From Armatimonadota bacterium (GTDB taxonomy: Bacteria; Armatimonadota; Fimbriimonadia; Fimbriimonadales; Fimbriimonadaceae): a stretch of DNA of 64,000 bases. The notes under the pieces were generated by a model that saw only the letters and a program-made list of their open reading frames with translations, was not told where the DNA came from and did no database searches. The first letter of the stretch is position 1; every line of letters begins with the position of its first letter. The stretch is taken from positions 1 through 64,000 of the forward strand of contig JADFMN010000008.1 in the NCBI GenBank assembly GCA_022563855.1, read 5' to 3'. Shown here piece by piece: positions 7,607-15,487 of this stretch. The translations under genes and the position numbers were made by a program.

Positions 7607-9282
7607 GCTGAACAGGTTACCTTATGTCTACTTGTTTGAACTGAGCCACCGCCGCTGCCGCCCGACGGATCAGGAACGATCTCGCGGGTTTCAACGTCGA
7701 ATTCGAGCCGCACCTCGTAGGCGCGTGGCCATGGGAGATAAACGTTGACGTCCTTGAGACCGACGATCTCAAACTGGCGGCTTCCGACGAAGAAGCGCGT
7801 GCCCAAAAGCTGCTGGCTGAACTGCTCGAGCAGCCTCTCGCGCATGCCGGCGGAGACGTATTCGTTCAGCTTGTCGAAGTCGTCGCCGTACGCCTCTGCC
7901 TTTGTCGCCCCAGGCATCTCCTTGACCATCCGATACGCCTCGGGACGCACAAAGTTGTGGTACTCGAAGTCGTTGACCAGACGGTGGAGGACGAACTTCC
8001 GCATGCCGACCTCGCGGATGAGCGGATCGACCTGCTCCTTGCGAGCGAGCAGATACACGTTTGCTGCAGGAATCGCGGTGCCCATCGTGTTTCCGGCGGT
8101 GTTCCAGCCCGCGTAGGCGAGGAGGCGCGTCGCTCTTCCCTCCTCGGTCACGACGTTGAAGAGCGCGGGATCGCCGGTGCCGGTCTTGCCAAGGTTGATG
8201 TCGGCTACCGCGACCGGAAACCCCTGATCCATCTCACTCTTGAGCGAATCGAGGAACACCTGCAGCCGCAAGTCGTCGGAGTCCGGCGTGTTGACGTAGA
8301 GCGAGTAGTCGAACGGATCGCTGGCCTCGACCGGAGTCGCGCCGGAGACGACTAGCTGGCCGCGCAGGCTCGCAACGATCGACTCGCTCTCATAGGCGGC
8401 GATGCGCCCGGTGGCGTCGTCGTCCGCGAACACGATCCGCACCCTCGGCGACCAGCCCGAGTGCTGAAGCAGCGCCCTGCTGACCAGGATGTTCGAGTGC
8501 TGGTCGATCCCCTCGGCGAAGTACACGCGGTGCTCGATTTTCAGGTTGCGGGACATCTGCTTCAGCCGTTTGGTCTCTCGGACGTGCGGCCCTTGGGCCT
8601 GGGCGTCGTCCTGCCCGAAGATCAGGTAGTCGAACACGCCGAACGCCGTCATGCGCACCAGCTCCTCTTGAACCTTGTGGTTCCTCGCGCGGACTTTCTC
8701 GTACCGAGCTATCTCGCCCCTCGGTATTCGTCTTCGCAGGTTGGCGAGCGTGCGCCTGCGAGCCGAGGTCTTCGAGGTGCGGTACTTCTCCGTCTCGACG
8801 GAGTATCGCGCCATGTCGAGCATCCAGTCGGTCGTCTCGTTCGTCGCGGTCGGCGCTAGCCTCATGACGGCGGAGAACGCGTAGAACTTGGTGTGCGGGG
8901 CGGTCTTTCTGAGCTTCCAGAACAGCCGCAGGCGCTTGATCGCCAGCCTGTAGCTGCTGCGATCGGTGCGGCTCGCGATCAAGCCGCCGTAGGCCAGCAT
9001 ATCGGCGCTGATGATCACCGCTTCGTACTGCGAGATGTCCTCGCGGCCCATCCACGCGATGATCTCCTCCGGCCAGCCCGGCTGTTTGAACTTGCCGAGG
9101 ATGCTCTTGGGCGGCAGCACGATCTCGACGCCCGCCATCTCGCCGATCATCTGGGCGAACTGCGTGGTCGCTGGCCGGTCGTCGATAGGCACAAGCAGGA
9201 CGCGCTCCGGTAGGTTCTGAGCGAACCCCGAAACGGATATCAAGACCAAGGCGAAGAGAGAAAGCCACCGTGTCAGCGGCAT
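7603..9282 (-). CDS. Secreted DUF4127-family protein
   Basis: 559 aa from the ATG at 9282; an alternative start 24 nt upstream would extend the N-terminus past the signal peptide. Residues 1-21 form a signal peptide (MPLTRWLSLFALVLISVSGFA). The mature protein begins with PERVLLVPIDDRPATTQFAQMI, the DUF4127 hallmark, followed by VILPPKSILGKF, ISADMLAYGGLIASR and LIFGQDDAQAQGPH. Family function is unknown to me. The C-terminus ends in a Gly/Ser-rich tail. The stop overlaps the ruvA start by 4 nt, so this secreted protein is first gene of the ruvAB operon. That context does not suggest a role in recombination by itself. Confidence 0.88.
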   Translation of the reverse strand: MPLTRWLSLFALVLISVSGFAQNLPERVLLVPIDDRPATTQFAQMIGEMAGVEIVLPPKSILGKFKQPGWPEEIIAWMGREDISQYEAVIISADMLAYGGLIASRTDRSSYRLAIKRLRLFWKLRKTAPHTKFYAFSAVMRLAPTATNETTDWMLDMARYSVETEKYRTSKTSARRRTLANLRRRIPRGEIARYEKVRARNHKVQEELVRMTAFGVFDYLIFGQDDAQAQGPHVRETKRLKQMSRNLKIEHRVYFAEGIDQHSNILVSRALLQHSGWSPRVRIVFADDDATGRIAAYESESIVASLRGQLVVSGATPVEASDPFDYSLYVNTPDSDDLRLQVFLDSLKSEMDQGFPVAVADINLGKTGTGDPALFNVVTEEGRATRLLAYAGWNTAGNTMGTAIPAANVYLLARKEQVDPLIREVGMRKFVLHRLVNDFEYHNFVRPEAYRMVKEMPGATKAEAYGDDFDKLNEYVSAGMRERLLEQFSQQLLGTRFFVGSRQFEIVGLKDVNVYLPWPRAYEVRLEFDVETREIVPDPSGGSGGGSVQTSRHKVTCSA

Positions 9283-9346
9283 ATGCTTAACGATACCTCT
9301 GCGCACTCAAGACGAGCACCGTAGCCTGTTCGACTTTGTCGCGCTG

Positions 9347-9862
9347 CTAGGGCAATTCGATAACGCCCATCAGTACCGTCTCGTGAGTCGGCACGGCTAC
9401 TGGCAAGGTGACCGGCGGGGGCGGAGAGACTGGCCAAAGCACGTTTATGGCTCCGCCTAAAATGGGCACGTGACGCGCTACGTCAACCAGGTTTTCTGGT
9501 TCCGCTCCGTTCGCGGCGCGCATTGACTCCAATCGCTTCGTTAGCCCGACAGACGATAAAAACACGCCTGCGGCAACAAGGCTGACGACGAATACACGCT
9601 TCCAAATCGTTCGTTGGCCGACCGGGCAGTCGCCCGTCATCACTGTGCCGTCTGCACGCCGCCGAAGGCGCATGCACGGCATCGTCCGGCTAGACTGTAT
9701 GAGTTCGCTCACCTCTAGCCGCGTCATGCCCGCGACGTTGTAGACGCTCTTCTTGCACTGGCCGCAAAATCTGGCGCGCTCGTCGCCTTCCATCTCCGAC
9801 CAGCGGGCGGTACACGGCTTTGCGATCTTCAGCGTGTTGACGTCGAACAGTTCTTGAGCCAT
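9347..9862 (-). CDS. Membrane-anchored protein with N-terminal FCGxCxxxVYN domain
   Basis: 171 aa. Residues ~15-80 contain PCTARWSEMEGDERARFCGQCKKSVYNVAGMT and a later CPVGQR. This Cys-rich module resembles a widespread cytoplasmic N-terminal domain, with paired Cys (FCGQC) suggesting metal binding. A single transmembrane helix follows at ~88-106 (VFVVSLVAAGVFLSSVGL), then a Pro-rich extracytoplasmic tail of ~60 residues. The N-terminal domain would be cytoplasmic. I know no assigned function. No operon partner is evident; the next upstream gene is 228 bp away across a repeat cluster. Confidence 0.75.
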   Translation of the reverse strand: MAQELFDVNTLKIAKPCTARWSEMEGDERARFCGQCKKSVYNVAGMTRLEVSELIQSSRTMPCMRLRRRADGTVMTGDCPVGQRTIWKRVFVVSLVAAGVFLSSVGLTKRLESMRAANGAEPENLVDVARHVPILGGAINVLWPVSPPPPVTLPVAVPTHETVLMGVIELP

Positions 9863-9947
9863 TTCCGGTTGCCTGTCTTTAGGTGTTCAGTCGTTGGCAA
9901 ATGGTTCATCGGGCCGTGCGAACGCTGACGAACCGGCACGGAAAGTC

Positions 9948-9990
9948 CCCTCTCCCTAAGCCTAGGGAGAGGGCTAGGGTGAGGGTTTAC
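9948..9990. repeat. Hairpin repeat B, copy 1
   Basis: CCCTCTCCCTA (9948-9958) and TAGGGAGAGGG (9963-9973) form a perfect 11-bp stem with a 4-nt loop, followed by CTAGGGTGAGGG. Related hairpins lie at 12788-12821, 26899-26952 and 55738-55776. Confidence 0.8.
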
Positions 9991-10010
9991 GAGCGACGCG
10001 ATCTCTGCTG

Positions 10011-10081
10011 CCCCCTCCTAGCCTCCCCCGGCCACGACGGTTTTGTTCGAGCGTGATCCCCGTGGGCCTGGGGAGGAATTG
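10011..10081. repeat. Intergenic hairpin repeat A, copy 1
   Basis: CCCCCTCCTAGCCTCCCCC then GGCCACGA, a variable ~25-nt loop, and GGCCTGGGGAGG. CCTCCCCCGGCC and GGCCTGGGGAGG are near-perfect inverted arms. Other copies are at 17586-17661, 28523-28594 and 55843-55917, with a diverged copy at 26980-27046. Confidence 0.85.
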
Positions 10082-10089
10082 GTTGGCGG

Positions 10090-11073
10090 CTATGATGGCC
10101 CGTCCGGAAGCGAGGACATCAGCAACAGCCGCTCCATCGCCGCACGCGTGTGGACCTCCGGCTCGCCGAACCGAAGGGCATTGACCTGTCGCGCCATGTT
10201 GCTGTTGACCGCTGAGACTGCGGCGCCTACTAGGCCGATGAGAACCGGGGCGGTCAGCCTTTTCGTCATCTCGGTCGCCGTAGCCGTCGCAGAGACCAAA
10301 CCGTACGGCGTCTGTGCTTCGAGCTTGACCGCGACCTCGACCAGCAGGCCGGAGTCACCCTCAGTCGAGCTGCCCGAGACTTCATAGACGTTTGGCCCCG
10401 ACCGAATGAAGACGACGCGCGGGCCGGTGCTCTTGAACGCGATCTCTCGCTCAATATCTGGCCGGACGGACTCCCAGTCGAACGCCCTGGATGGATTGAA
10501 CGACCATGTGAACCGACCGACCGAGATGACGCGATTCCAGTTCTTGCCGGGGTCGTCCTCGATGATCTTTGTCGGCTTCGTCGAAAATCCGGCCAGCATG
10601 AGCGGAAGCCGCTCGCGCAGGCAAAGAACTACTGCGCGCGTTCGCGGGTTGTCGTCTTCGCCCTTCATCACGAGCACGACCCCCCGCTTGGCGAACACCG
10701 CGAGGTGCCAAGCCTCGCGCCGCACGTTGTGGTACCAGAGCACGGGCCTTTCCCCGAATTGCTCTTCCAGCGTTTCGATCTTAGGGCCAGCGATTTCGTA
10801 TCTGAAAAGCACTGCCTGCGCGATGGCGTCCGCGCCACGTCCATCGAGCAGGACGTCGATCAACAGGTCGGGGTCGTCGGTCCGGATCTTGAGCGCCTCC
10901 GGCCAGATCGCACCCTTGCCAGCCGGGAGCATCCGCTTGACGTCGGCGTCCCGCGTGACACCGAGAGTGACCCCCGCCCAGGTCGCGCCATCGAACGTCG
11001 CGGGCTCGGGAACCTGCGCCGAGGCAAGCCCGCAGGAGAACAAGATGAGCAAGACCGCTACGCCCCTGTTCAT
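10090..11073 (-). CDS. Secreted protein of unknown function
   Basis: 327 aa with a signal peptide at residues 1-19 (MNRGVAVLLILFSCGLASA, then QVPEPA). The mature part starts DGATWAGVTLGVTRDADVKRMLPAGKG, which has the 'weak-threshold' layout of proteins related to the BamE/SmpA-type start seen in the next gene. A hydrophobic segment TAPVLIGLVGAAVSAV lies near 280-295. No catalytic motif was recognised. It sits 29 bp downstream of another secreted protein gene on the same strand, so the two may be co-expressed. A TACAAT box 9 nt before the ATG could indicate a leaderless mRNA. Confidence 0.7.
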   Translation of the reverse strand: MNRGVAVLLILFSCGLASAQVPEPATFDGATWAGVTLGVTRDADVKRMLPAGKGAIWPEALKIRTDDPDLLIDVLLDGRGADAIAQAVLFRYEIAGPKIETLEEQFGERPVLWYHNVRREAWHLAVFAKRGVVLVMKGEDDNPRTRAVVLCLRERLPLMLAGFSTKPTKIIEDDPGKNWNRVISVGRFTWSFNPSRAFDWESVRPDIEREIAFKSTGPRVVFIRSGPNVYEVSGSSTEGDSGLLVEVAVKLEAQTPYGLVSATATATEMTKRLTAPVLIGLVGAAVSAVNSNMARQVNALRFGEPEVHTRAAMERLLLMSSLPDGPS

Positions 11074-11102
11074 GCTGGCTACATTGTAGCGGAGAGCGAA
11101 CG

Positions 11103-12626
11103 CTACGGTCGCAAGATCGGGCTGACGAACATTTGTCCATCCACGATTACCCTCAGCCGGAACGGTTGGGCACCCAGCTCCAACGACATTGAACTCTTTT
11201 CGAATAGTCGCGGATTCTCCTCAAGCCGGCTTGATCCGGACGACCCGGCGCCGAATCGAGGACGAACCCCTGTCCAGTAGCTCCAGCGGGTCTTGTCGTA
11301 GAGGTTGTCGGCCACGTATTCGCCAACACCCTTGTCCCATACCTTCTGCTTGAACTCTCTTCCCTCCGAAAGTTTGTCGATCAAGGGCTGCCTACCCTCA
11401 AACGTCTTTGCGTATCCCAAGAGCTTATGGTCACCTTCGGATTCTTCGACCAGCAACGTCAGCGACGGAACGGACGGTCTTCTAGTGCTCGCTGGGACGA
11501 CACGAGTCAATCGAATCTCAATGATCGACTCGCTCTCTCGAACTACCTGAATCTCGACGCCTGAATCGCGAATCGGGTCCGGAATCCAGCGAAACACCTT
11601 GTACAGCGGCCTGCCACGTTCCAGCATGCGACCGTTCGCCGGCCGGAAGGCCTGGCGCTCGACATCCCACTTCACTTTGACAGCGCGCATGTCAGCGACG
11701 AGCTCTGGCAGCCGAGCGCTGGCTTTTCCTGACACGACGTCAATATCCATCCCGGCAGGAGGCTCAAATACGGAAGACAAGAGGTCGATCAACTGCACTC
11801 CAAGCAACGCGATCGCGCGATCTTCACCCTTCGCGAGAACGGCTCCTGCCAGTTCCCCGATTTCGCTTAGGTCGTCATCAGGTCGAAACCGGCTTTGACG
11901 AAATCTGTTGGCCTTGAGCAAGCTGTCATAGTGAGAGACTGCGTTGTAACCGTTCCCGCGAAACATTCCACCCGCCATCAGGAAAGGCACGCCGCCCGCT
12001 ACTATCCACTTCTGACGCAATCCTTCGGGAGCAGCGGCTTCCTGTATCCCATCTGGAAGAAACAGCATCTCTATCAACAGTGGTATCCCATCGCCATACC
12101 GATAGGAAGCTTCTCGCGAATACTCCTGTAGCGCTATCCGGGCGCCATCTTCGCCAAGCTCTATCAATGCGTTTGCAGCGCGAAGACGGTCCAGGCCGGC
12201 GTTCAACTGCCGGAACGGATTGCTGTAGAATCCGTAGAGCCACATCGACTGCATCGCCTGGATAAGAGCCGCCTCATCTTCCAAATTTCTTTTCGCGACC
12301 CCCTCCGTGAACGAGTCAACGGCGTTTTTCTCGAATACGACTCTCCCATAAGTGCCAAGCATATGCTTGCCGGTCGATCCGTACTTCCAAACAGTCGCAG
12401 TGGGATACATGCCCCAATTCCACTCGTCCTCTTCCAGCACGTCATCCGGCGGGCCGAGGATCGAACGCACCTGTCGCATCGTCAGCCCCTTTTCGATCTG
12501 GTCGAACTTCTTCGTGAACTCGACGCGGTCGCGCACGATAGGCGGGTGCGTCTCGGGGTACACCGTCCCGATCCAGACCTCATCCTGTTGCTGCGCAACG
12601 AGTACGAACAACGCTCCTATTAGCAT
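11103..12626 (-). CDS. Secreted protein with BamE/SmpA-like N-terminal module
   Basis: 507 aa. A short hydrophobic leader (MLIGALFVLVAQQQ) is followed by FDQIEKGLTMRQVRSILGPPDDVLEEDEW, close to the repeat-like motif 'I..GMT..QV..ilG.P' of BamE/SmpA proteins. That fold is a small beta-lactamase-inhibitor-like domain. The remaining ~400 residues contain helical stretches (RLRAANALIELGEDGARIALQEY) that could be HEAT-like. No enzyme motif was seen. The ATG has a good SD (GGAGAC) and an upstream TATAAT at about 12649-12654 on the minus strand. Exported protein of unknown function. Confidence 0.7.
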   Translation of the reverse strand: MLIGALFVLVAQQQDEVWIGTVYPETHPPIVRDRVEFTKKFDQIEKGLTMRQVRSILGPPDDVLEEDEWNWGMYPTATVWKYGSTGKHMLGTYGRVVFEKNAVDSFTEGVAKRNLEDEAALIQAMQSMWLYGFYSNPFRQLNAGLDRLRAANALIELGEDGARIALQEYSREASYRYGDGIPLLIEMLFLPDGIQEAAAPEGLRQKWIVAGGVPFLMAGGMFRGNGYNAVSHYDSLLKANRFRQSRFRPDDDLSEIGELAGAVLAKGEDRAIALLGVQLIDLLSSVFEPPAGMDIDVVSGKASARLPELVADMRAVKVKWDVERQAFRPANGRMLERGRPLYKVFRWIPDPIRDSGVEIQVVRESESIIEIRLTRVVPASTRRPSVPSLTLLVEESEGDHKLLGYAKTFEGRQPLIDKLSEGREFKQKVWDKGVGEYVADNLYDKTRWSYWTGVRPRFGAGSSGSSRLEENPRLFEKSSMSLELGAQPFRLRVIVDGQMFVSPILRP

Positions 12627-12681
12627 CTCTTGTCTCCTTCGCCTGTTATTATACGACGATCTTCGCCGGCATGGGCGGATT

Positions 12682-12715
12682 GAGGGTCAAGGGTCGATCC
12701 CGAACAAATCCGAAC
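12682..12715. repeat. Inverted copy of the GACCCTTGACCC/TTCGG module
   Basis: On the minus strand this reads GTTCGGATTTGTTCGGG followed by CGACCCTTGACCCTC. The 14-mer CGACCCTTGACCCT is identical to 210-223, and the TTCGG decamer words match the array at 3357-3415. Confidence 0.65.
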
Positions 12716-12787
12716 GCCCCCGCCCGCGACAACGCGCTTGCGTTCCGCCGCCGTATTTCTATTCGGAAAGGACTTTTACTGTTCGCA

Positions 12788-12821
12788 CCCCCTCCCTAGC
12801 CCTCCCCCAAGGGAGAGGGAA
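12788..12821. repeat. Hairpin repeat B, copy 2
   Basis: CCCCTCCCTAGCCCTCCCCC then AAGGGAGAGGGA. Imperfect stem related to the repeat at 9948-9973. Confidence 0.65.
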
Positions 12822-12860
12822 CTGCGGGGCCACGTTCCGGGGGCCAGGGTCGAGGGATCG

Positions 12861-12897
12861 TTGGCAGTTGGCAGTTGGCAGTTGGCAGTTGGCAGTT
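12861..12897. repeat. Heptamer tandem array TTGGCAG, 5 perfect units
   Basis: Five perfect TTGGCAG units plus TT. The complement GCCAACT is the unit of the arrays at 260-294 and 28628-28662. It lies 23 bp from the stop codon of the ComM-like gene, on its 3' side, followed by ATCCGAACCC/CCGAACC words of the decamer type. Confidence 0.92.
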
Positions 12898-12920
12898 ATC
12901 CGAACCCCCGAACCTCCGAG

Positions 12921-14426
12921 CTAACCAGTCACGCGATACTGCACGGCTTCGCTCAGGTGGTCTTTGCGCACCTGCTCGTCGCCAGCTAGATCGGCGATCG
13001 TGCGGGCGACTTTCAGCATTCGGTCGAAAACTCGGGCCGAGAGCGCCATCTTTGCCGACACGAGCTTCATGAACTCCATGCACTCGTCGTCCATGGCGAT
13101 GATCTCGCGGGTCTCGGAGGGCGTCATTTTGGCGTTGATGCGCTGGCCGCCGAGGCGCTTGTACTGCCGCTGCCGAGCCGCAGAAACCCGCTCGCGGATC
13201 ACCTCGCTCGCTTCGCCGGTCGGCTTGTCAGTCAGCTCTTCGGGCTTCAAGCGCGGGACAGAAATGTGCAGGTCGATCCGGTCGAGCAGCGGCCCGCTGA
13301 TCTTGCCCGCGTACCGCTCGCAGGCTGCAGCGCCGACGCACTTCTCCTCCGGGTACCCCTTGTAGCCGCACGGGCAAGGGTTCATCGCGCCGATGAGGAT
13401 GGTGTCTGCCGGGAAGGTCATGGAAGCCTCGACTCGCGCGACCGTGATGACGCCGTCCTCCAGCGGTTGGCGCAGCGCCTCCAAAACTTCGCGGTTGAAC
13501 TCCGGCATCTCGTCCAGGAACAGAACGCCGTTGTGTGCGAGGCTAATCTGACCCGGCTTCGGGTGTTTGCCTCCGCCTACGATCGCGGCGTAGCTGGAGG
13601 TGTGGTGCGGCGACTGGAACGGCCTTTCCCAAATCAAGCCCTCGCGCCCGCTCTTCTCGCCGGCAGCGGAGTAGATGCGCGTGACCTCGATGCTCTCGTC
13701 CAGCTCCAGCAGCGGGAGGATCGTCGGCAGACGCCGCGCGAGCATCGTCTTGCCGCTGCCCGGCGGGCCGACCATCAAGACGTTGTGGCCGCCCGCAGCA
13801 GCGATTTCCAGAACGCGAATCCCGTGCTTCTGCCCTTTCACGTCCGCGTAGTCGACGTCGTACTCCGGTCGCTTTATAGAAGCTGCCAGCGCGTGCTCGA
13901 ACGGCTTGAAATCGGTCGAACCGTTCAACAGCTCGACGACGTCCAGCAGGCTCTTCATGCCGAACACTTCGACGCCGTCGGAGATCGCCGCCTCCGCCGC
14001 GTTCTTCTGTGGAACGATCAGTCGGCTGACGCCCATATTGCGACACATCAGCGACACATTAACAGAGCCGTCCACATGTCGCAACGCTCCGTCGAGCCCC
14101 AACTCGCCCATGAAGACGGTGTCGTCGAAGCTGCCCGAAGGGATCTGACCACTCGCCGCAAGCACGGCGACCGCGATCGGCAGGTCGAGCGCAGGCCCTT
14201 CCTTCCGGATGTCACCGGGGGCGAGGTTGCAGACTACGCGGTTCGAGGGGAACACCAGTTCGCTGTTGCGGATCGCCGTGTATACGCGCTCTGCGCTCTC
14301 TTGGACGGCCTTGTCCGGCAGTCCGACCAAGACGAACTTGACCGGGTAGCCCTGGATGTCGACTTCGACGTCTACCGGCAGGGCGTCGATCCCGGAGAGC
14401 GTTGCCGCGCGGGCCTGAGCGATCAT
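12921..14426 (-). CDS. comM: YifB/ComM-family Mg-chelatase-like AAA ATPase
   Basis: 501 aa from the ATG at 14426, which gives the family N-terminus MIAQARAATLSGIDALPVDVEVD; a TTG 12 nt upstream is less likely. An N-terminal Lon-substrate-like domain (~1-170) precedes an AAA+ core with Walker A GPPGSGKTML (~res 215), Walker B LFLDEMPEF and sensor region GAMNPCPCGYKGYPE. The C-terminal Mg_chelatase_C domain contains SARVFDRMLKVARTIADLAG. ComM in Gram-negatives is a hexameric helicase promoting branch migration during natural transformation. Its presence hints at, but does not prove, competence here. The 3' end abuts a repeat array. Confidence 0.92.
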   Translation of the reverse strand: MIAQARAATLSGIDALPVDVEVDIQGYPVKFVLVGLPDKAVQESAERVYTAIRNSELVFPSNRVVCNLAPGDIRKEGPALDLPIAVAVLAASGQIPSGSFDDTVFMGELGLDGALRHVDGSVNVSLMCRNMGVSRLIVPQKNAAEAAISDGVEVFGMKSLLDVVELLNGSTDFKPFEHALAASIKRPEYDVDYADVKGQKHGIRVLEIAAAGGHNVLMVGPPGSGKTMLARRLPTILPLLELDESIEVTRIYSAAGEKSGREGLIWERPFQSPHHTSSYAAIVGGGKHPKPGQISLAHNGVLFLDEMPEFNREVLEALRQPLEDGVITVARVEASMTFPADTILIGAMNPCPCGYKGYPEEKCVGAAACERYAGKISGPLLDRIDLHISVPRLKPEELTDKPTGEASEVIRERVSAARQRQYKRLGGQRINAKMTPSETREIIAMDDECMEFMKLVSAKMALSARVFDRMLKVARTIADLAGDEQVRKDHLSEAVQYRVTG

Positions 14427-14492
14427 AGTTGGGCCCAACCCTTCTGCGGTGAATGCGAGGTGTGCCGCCTCATGCGGCCCTAGGATACCAAT

Positions 14493-15182
14493 CTAGCTCG
14501 AATCGGCGTCCTTGCGGATCAAGGTCATCCTAAGGATCATCGGCATCCGCTCGTCGTCACCTGGCACGATCAGGTGTTTGGCGTCCAGTTCGTAGCTGAT
14601 GATCCAGCCGGTTTCAGCGTCCACCTTGACGAGGCCGCGCGCCGTGATCGGGGGCAGAACGCCGAGTTCCGAGTAGCCGACGAAGATCTCAGCGACGCCT
14701 TCGATGACGCTCTCCAGCCTGTAGCTCCAGACCGCGCCAGGCAGACCGTTCGGATCGTCGTCGGGCCACTCAAACGTCCACGTCCCGCCTATCTCGATCG
14801 ACTCCGCGTCGAACTGAATGTCTGACAGCCTCTCGATCCTTGCCCTGAGAAGGCCGTCGGATCCGGTCAAGGTACGGTCGTATACGTCTCCGCGAGGACT
14901 GCGCCGCTCCTCGGTCCAATTCACAGCTTTTGGGTCTTTCTGAGGGAACGACTCACCGTCTACGATCGTCTCGGTCAGCAAGCGGCCAACTCGAATCTTG
15001 GCCATACCGGTCGGGTCGATTTCGGCAACTTCGTAAGTCAGGTCGGTGACGAACTCGAGCATCTCGGTCGCGTCCTCCGAGACGTACCTCAGCCGCTGCT
15101 CGTACTTGTGCGTCGCCCCAACCACGAACTCAATTCGCAAGGTGTGCTGGATGGCGGCGAGGGCTATGACGGTGGCGATCAC
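14493..15182 (-). CDS. Protein of unknown function, probably exported
   Basis: 229 aa. The N-terminus MIATVIALAAIQHTLRIEF is a weak hydrophobic leader, perhaps a signal peptide. The rest is beta-rich (ATHKYEQRLRYVSEDATEMLEFV, GTWTFEW, GWIISYEL), similar in layout to bacterial lipid-binding or 'DUF6263-like' beta-barrel proteins, though I cannot assign a family. The start overlaps the end of the upstream FtsB-like gene by 4 nt, so the two are translationally coupled. The gene follows pyruvate kinase and the FtsB-like gene on the same strand. Confidence 0.72.
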   Translation of the reverse strand: MIATVIALAAIQHTLRIEFVVGATHKYEQRLRYVSEDATEMLEFVTDLTYEVAEIDPTGMAKIRVGRLLTETIVDGESFPQKDPKAVNWTEERRSPRGDVYDRTLTGSDGLLRARIERLSDIQFDAESIEIGGTWTFEWPDDDPNGLPGAVWSYRLESVIEGVAEIFVGYSELGVLPPITARGLVKVDAETGWIISYELDAKHLIVPGDDERMPMILRMTLIRKDADSS

Positions 15183-15463
15183 GGCGCAACCTCGACGGGC
15201 TCTTCGCCCACGCGCTGAAAGCCCCGACTGCGCGCAAGCTCCTCCTTTCCCGAGCTGCTGTTGTACTTCGCCCGCTGGCGCACCAGGTCGGCCCGTCTCT
15301 CTTCAATCTCTCGCATCGAATCCACAGTCTCTCGCTCTTTGACCCGCTCTTCCGCAAACGCCGCCCACGGCTCGCGACTCAGATAGAAGCCTACTGCGGA
15401 AGCAACGAGAACCATGAGCACTCCGAATCCGAACTTGCGCAGGTTTTCGCTTTTGCCATCCAT
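15179..15463 (-). CDS. FtsB/DivIC-like single-pass coiled-coil protein
   Basis: 94 aa. A short basic cytoplasmic start is followed by a transmembrane helix at ~11-28 (FGFGVLMVLVASAVGFYL). A charged coiled-coil segment (~38-66: EERVKERETVDSMREIEERRADLVRQ) comes next, then SSGKEELARSRGFQRVGEEPV. That last block matches the 'ei.A.e.gyv.pGE' ending of the septum formation initiator family (FtsB/DivIC), which links FtsL and FtsQ in the divisome. The topology fits the family. It overlaps the next gene by 4 nt. I infer a division role; an unrelated small coiled-coil protein is possible. Confidence 0.65.
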   Translation of the reverse strand: MDGKSENLRKFGFGVLMVLVASAVGFYLSREPWAAFAEERVKERETVDSMREIEERRADLVRQRAKYNSSSGKEELARSRGFQRVGEEPVEVAP

Positions 15464-15487
15464 GGCTGCCTCTATCTGCCTATTGTA

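Noticed and set aside
12861-12897. TTGGCAG array considered as CRISPR
   Set aside because: The units are 7 nt with no spacers, so it is a simple tandem repeat.
13266-14483. Plus-strand open frame of 405 codons opposite the ComM-like gene
   Set aside because: Antisense shadow; the ComM motifs are intact on the minus strand.
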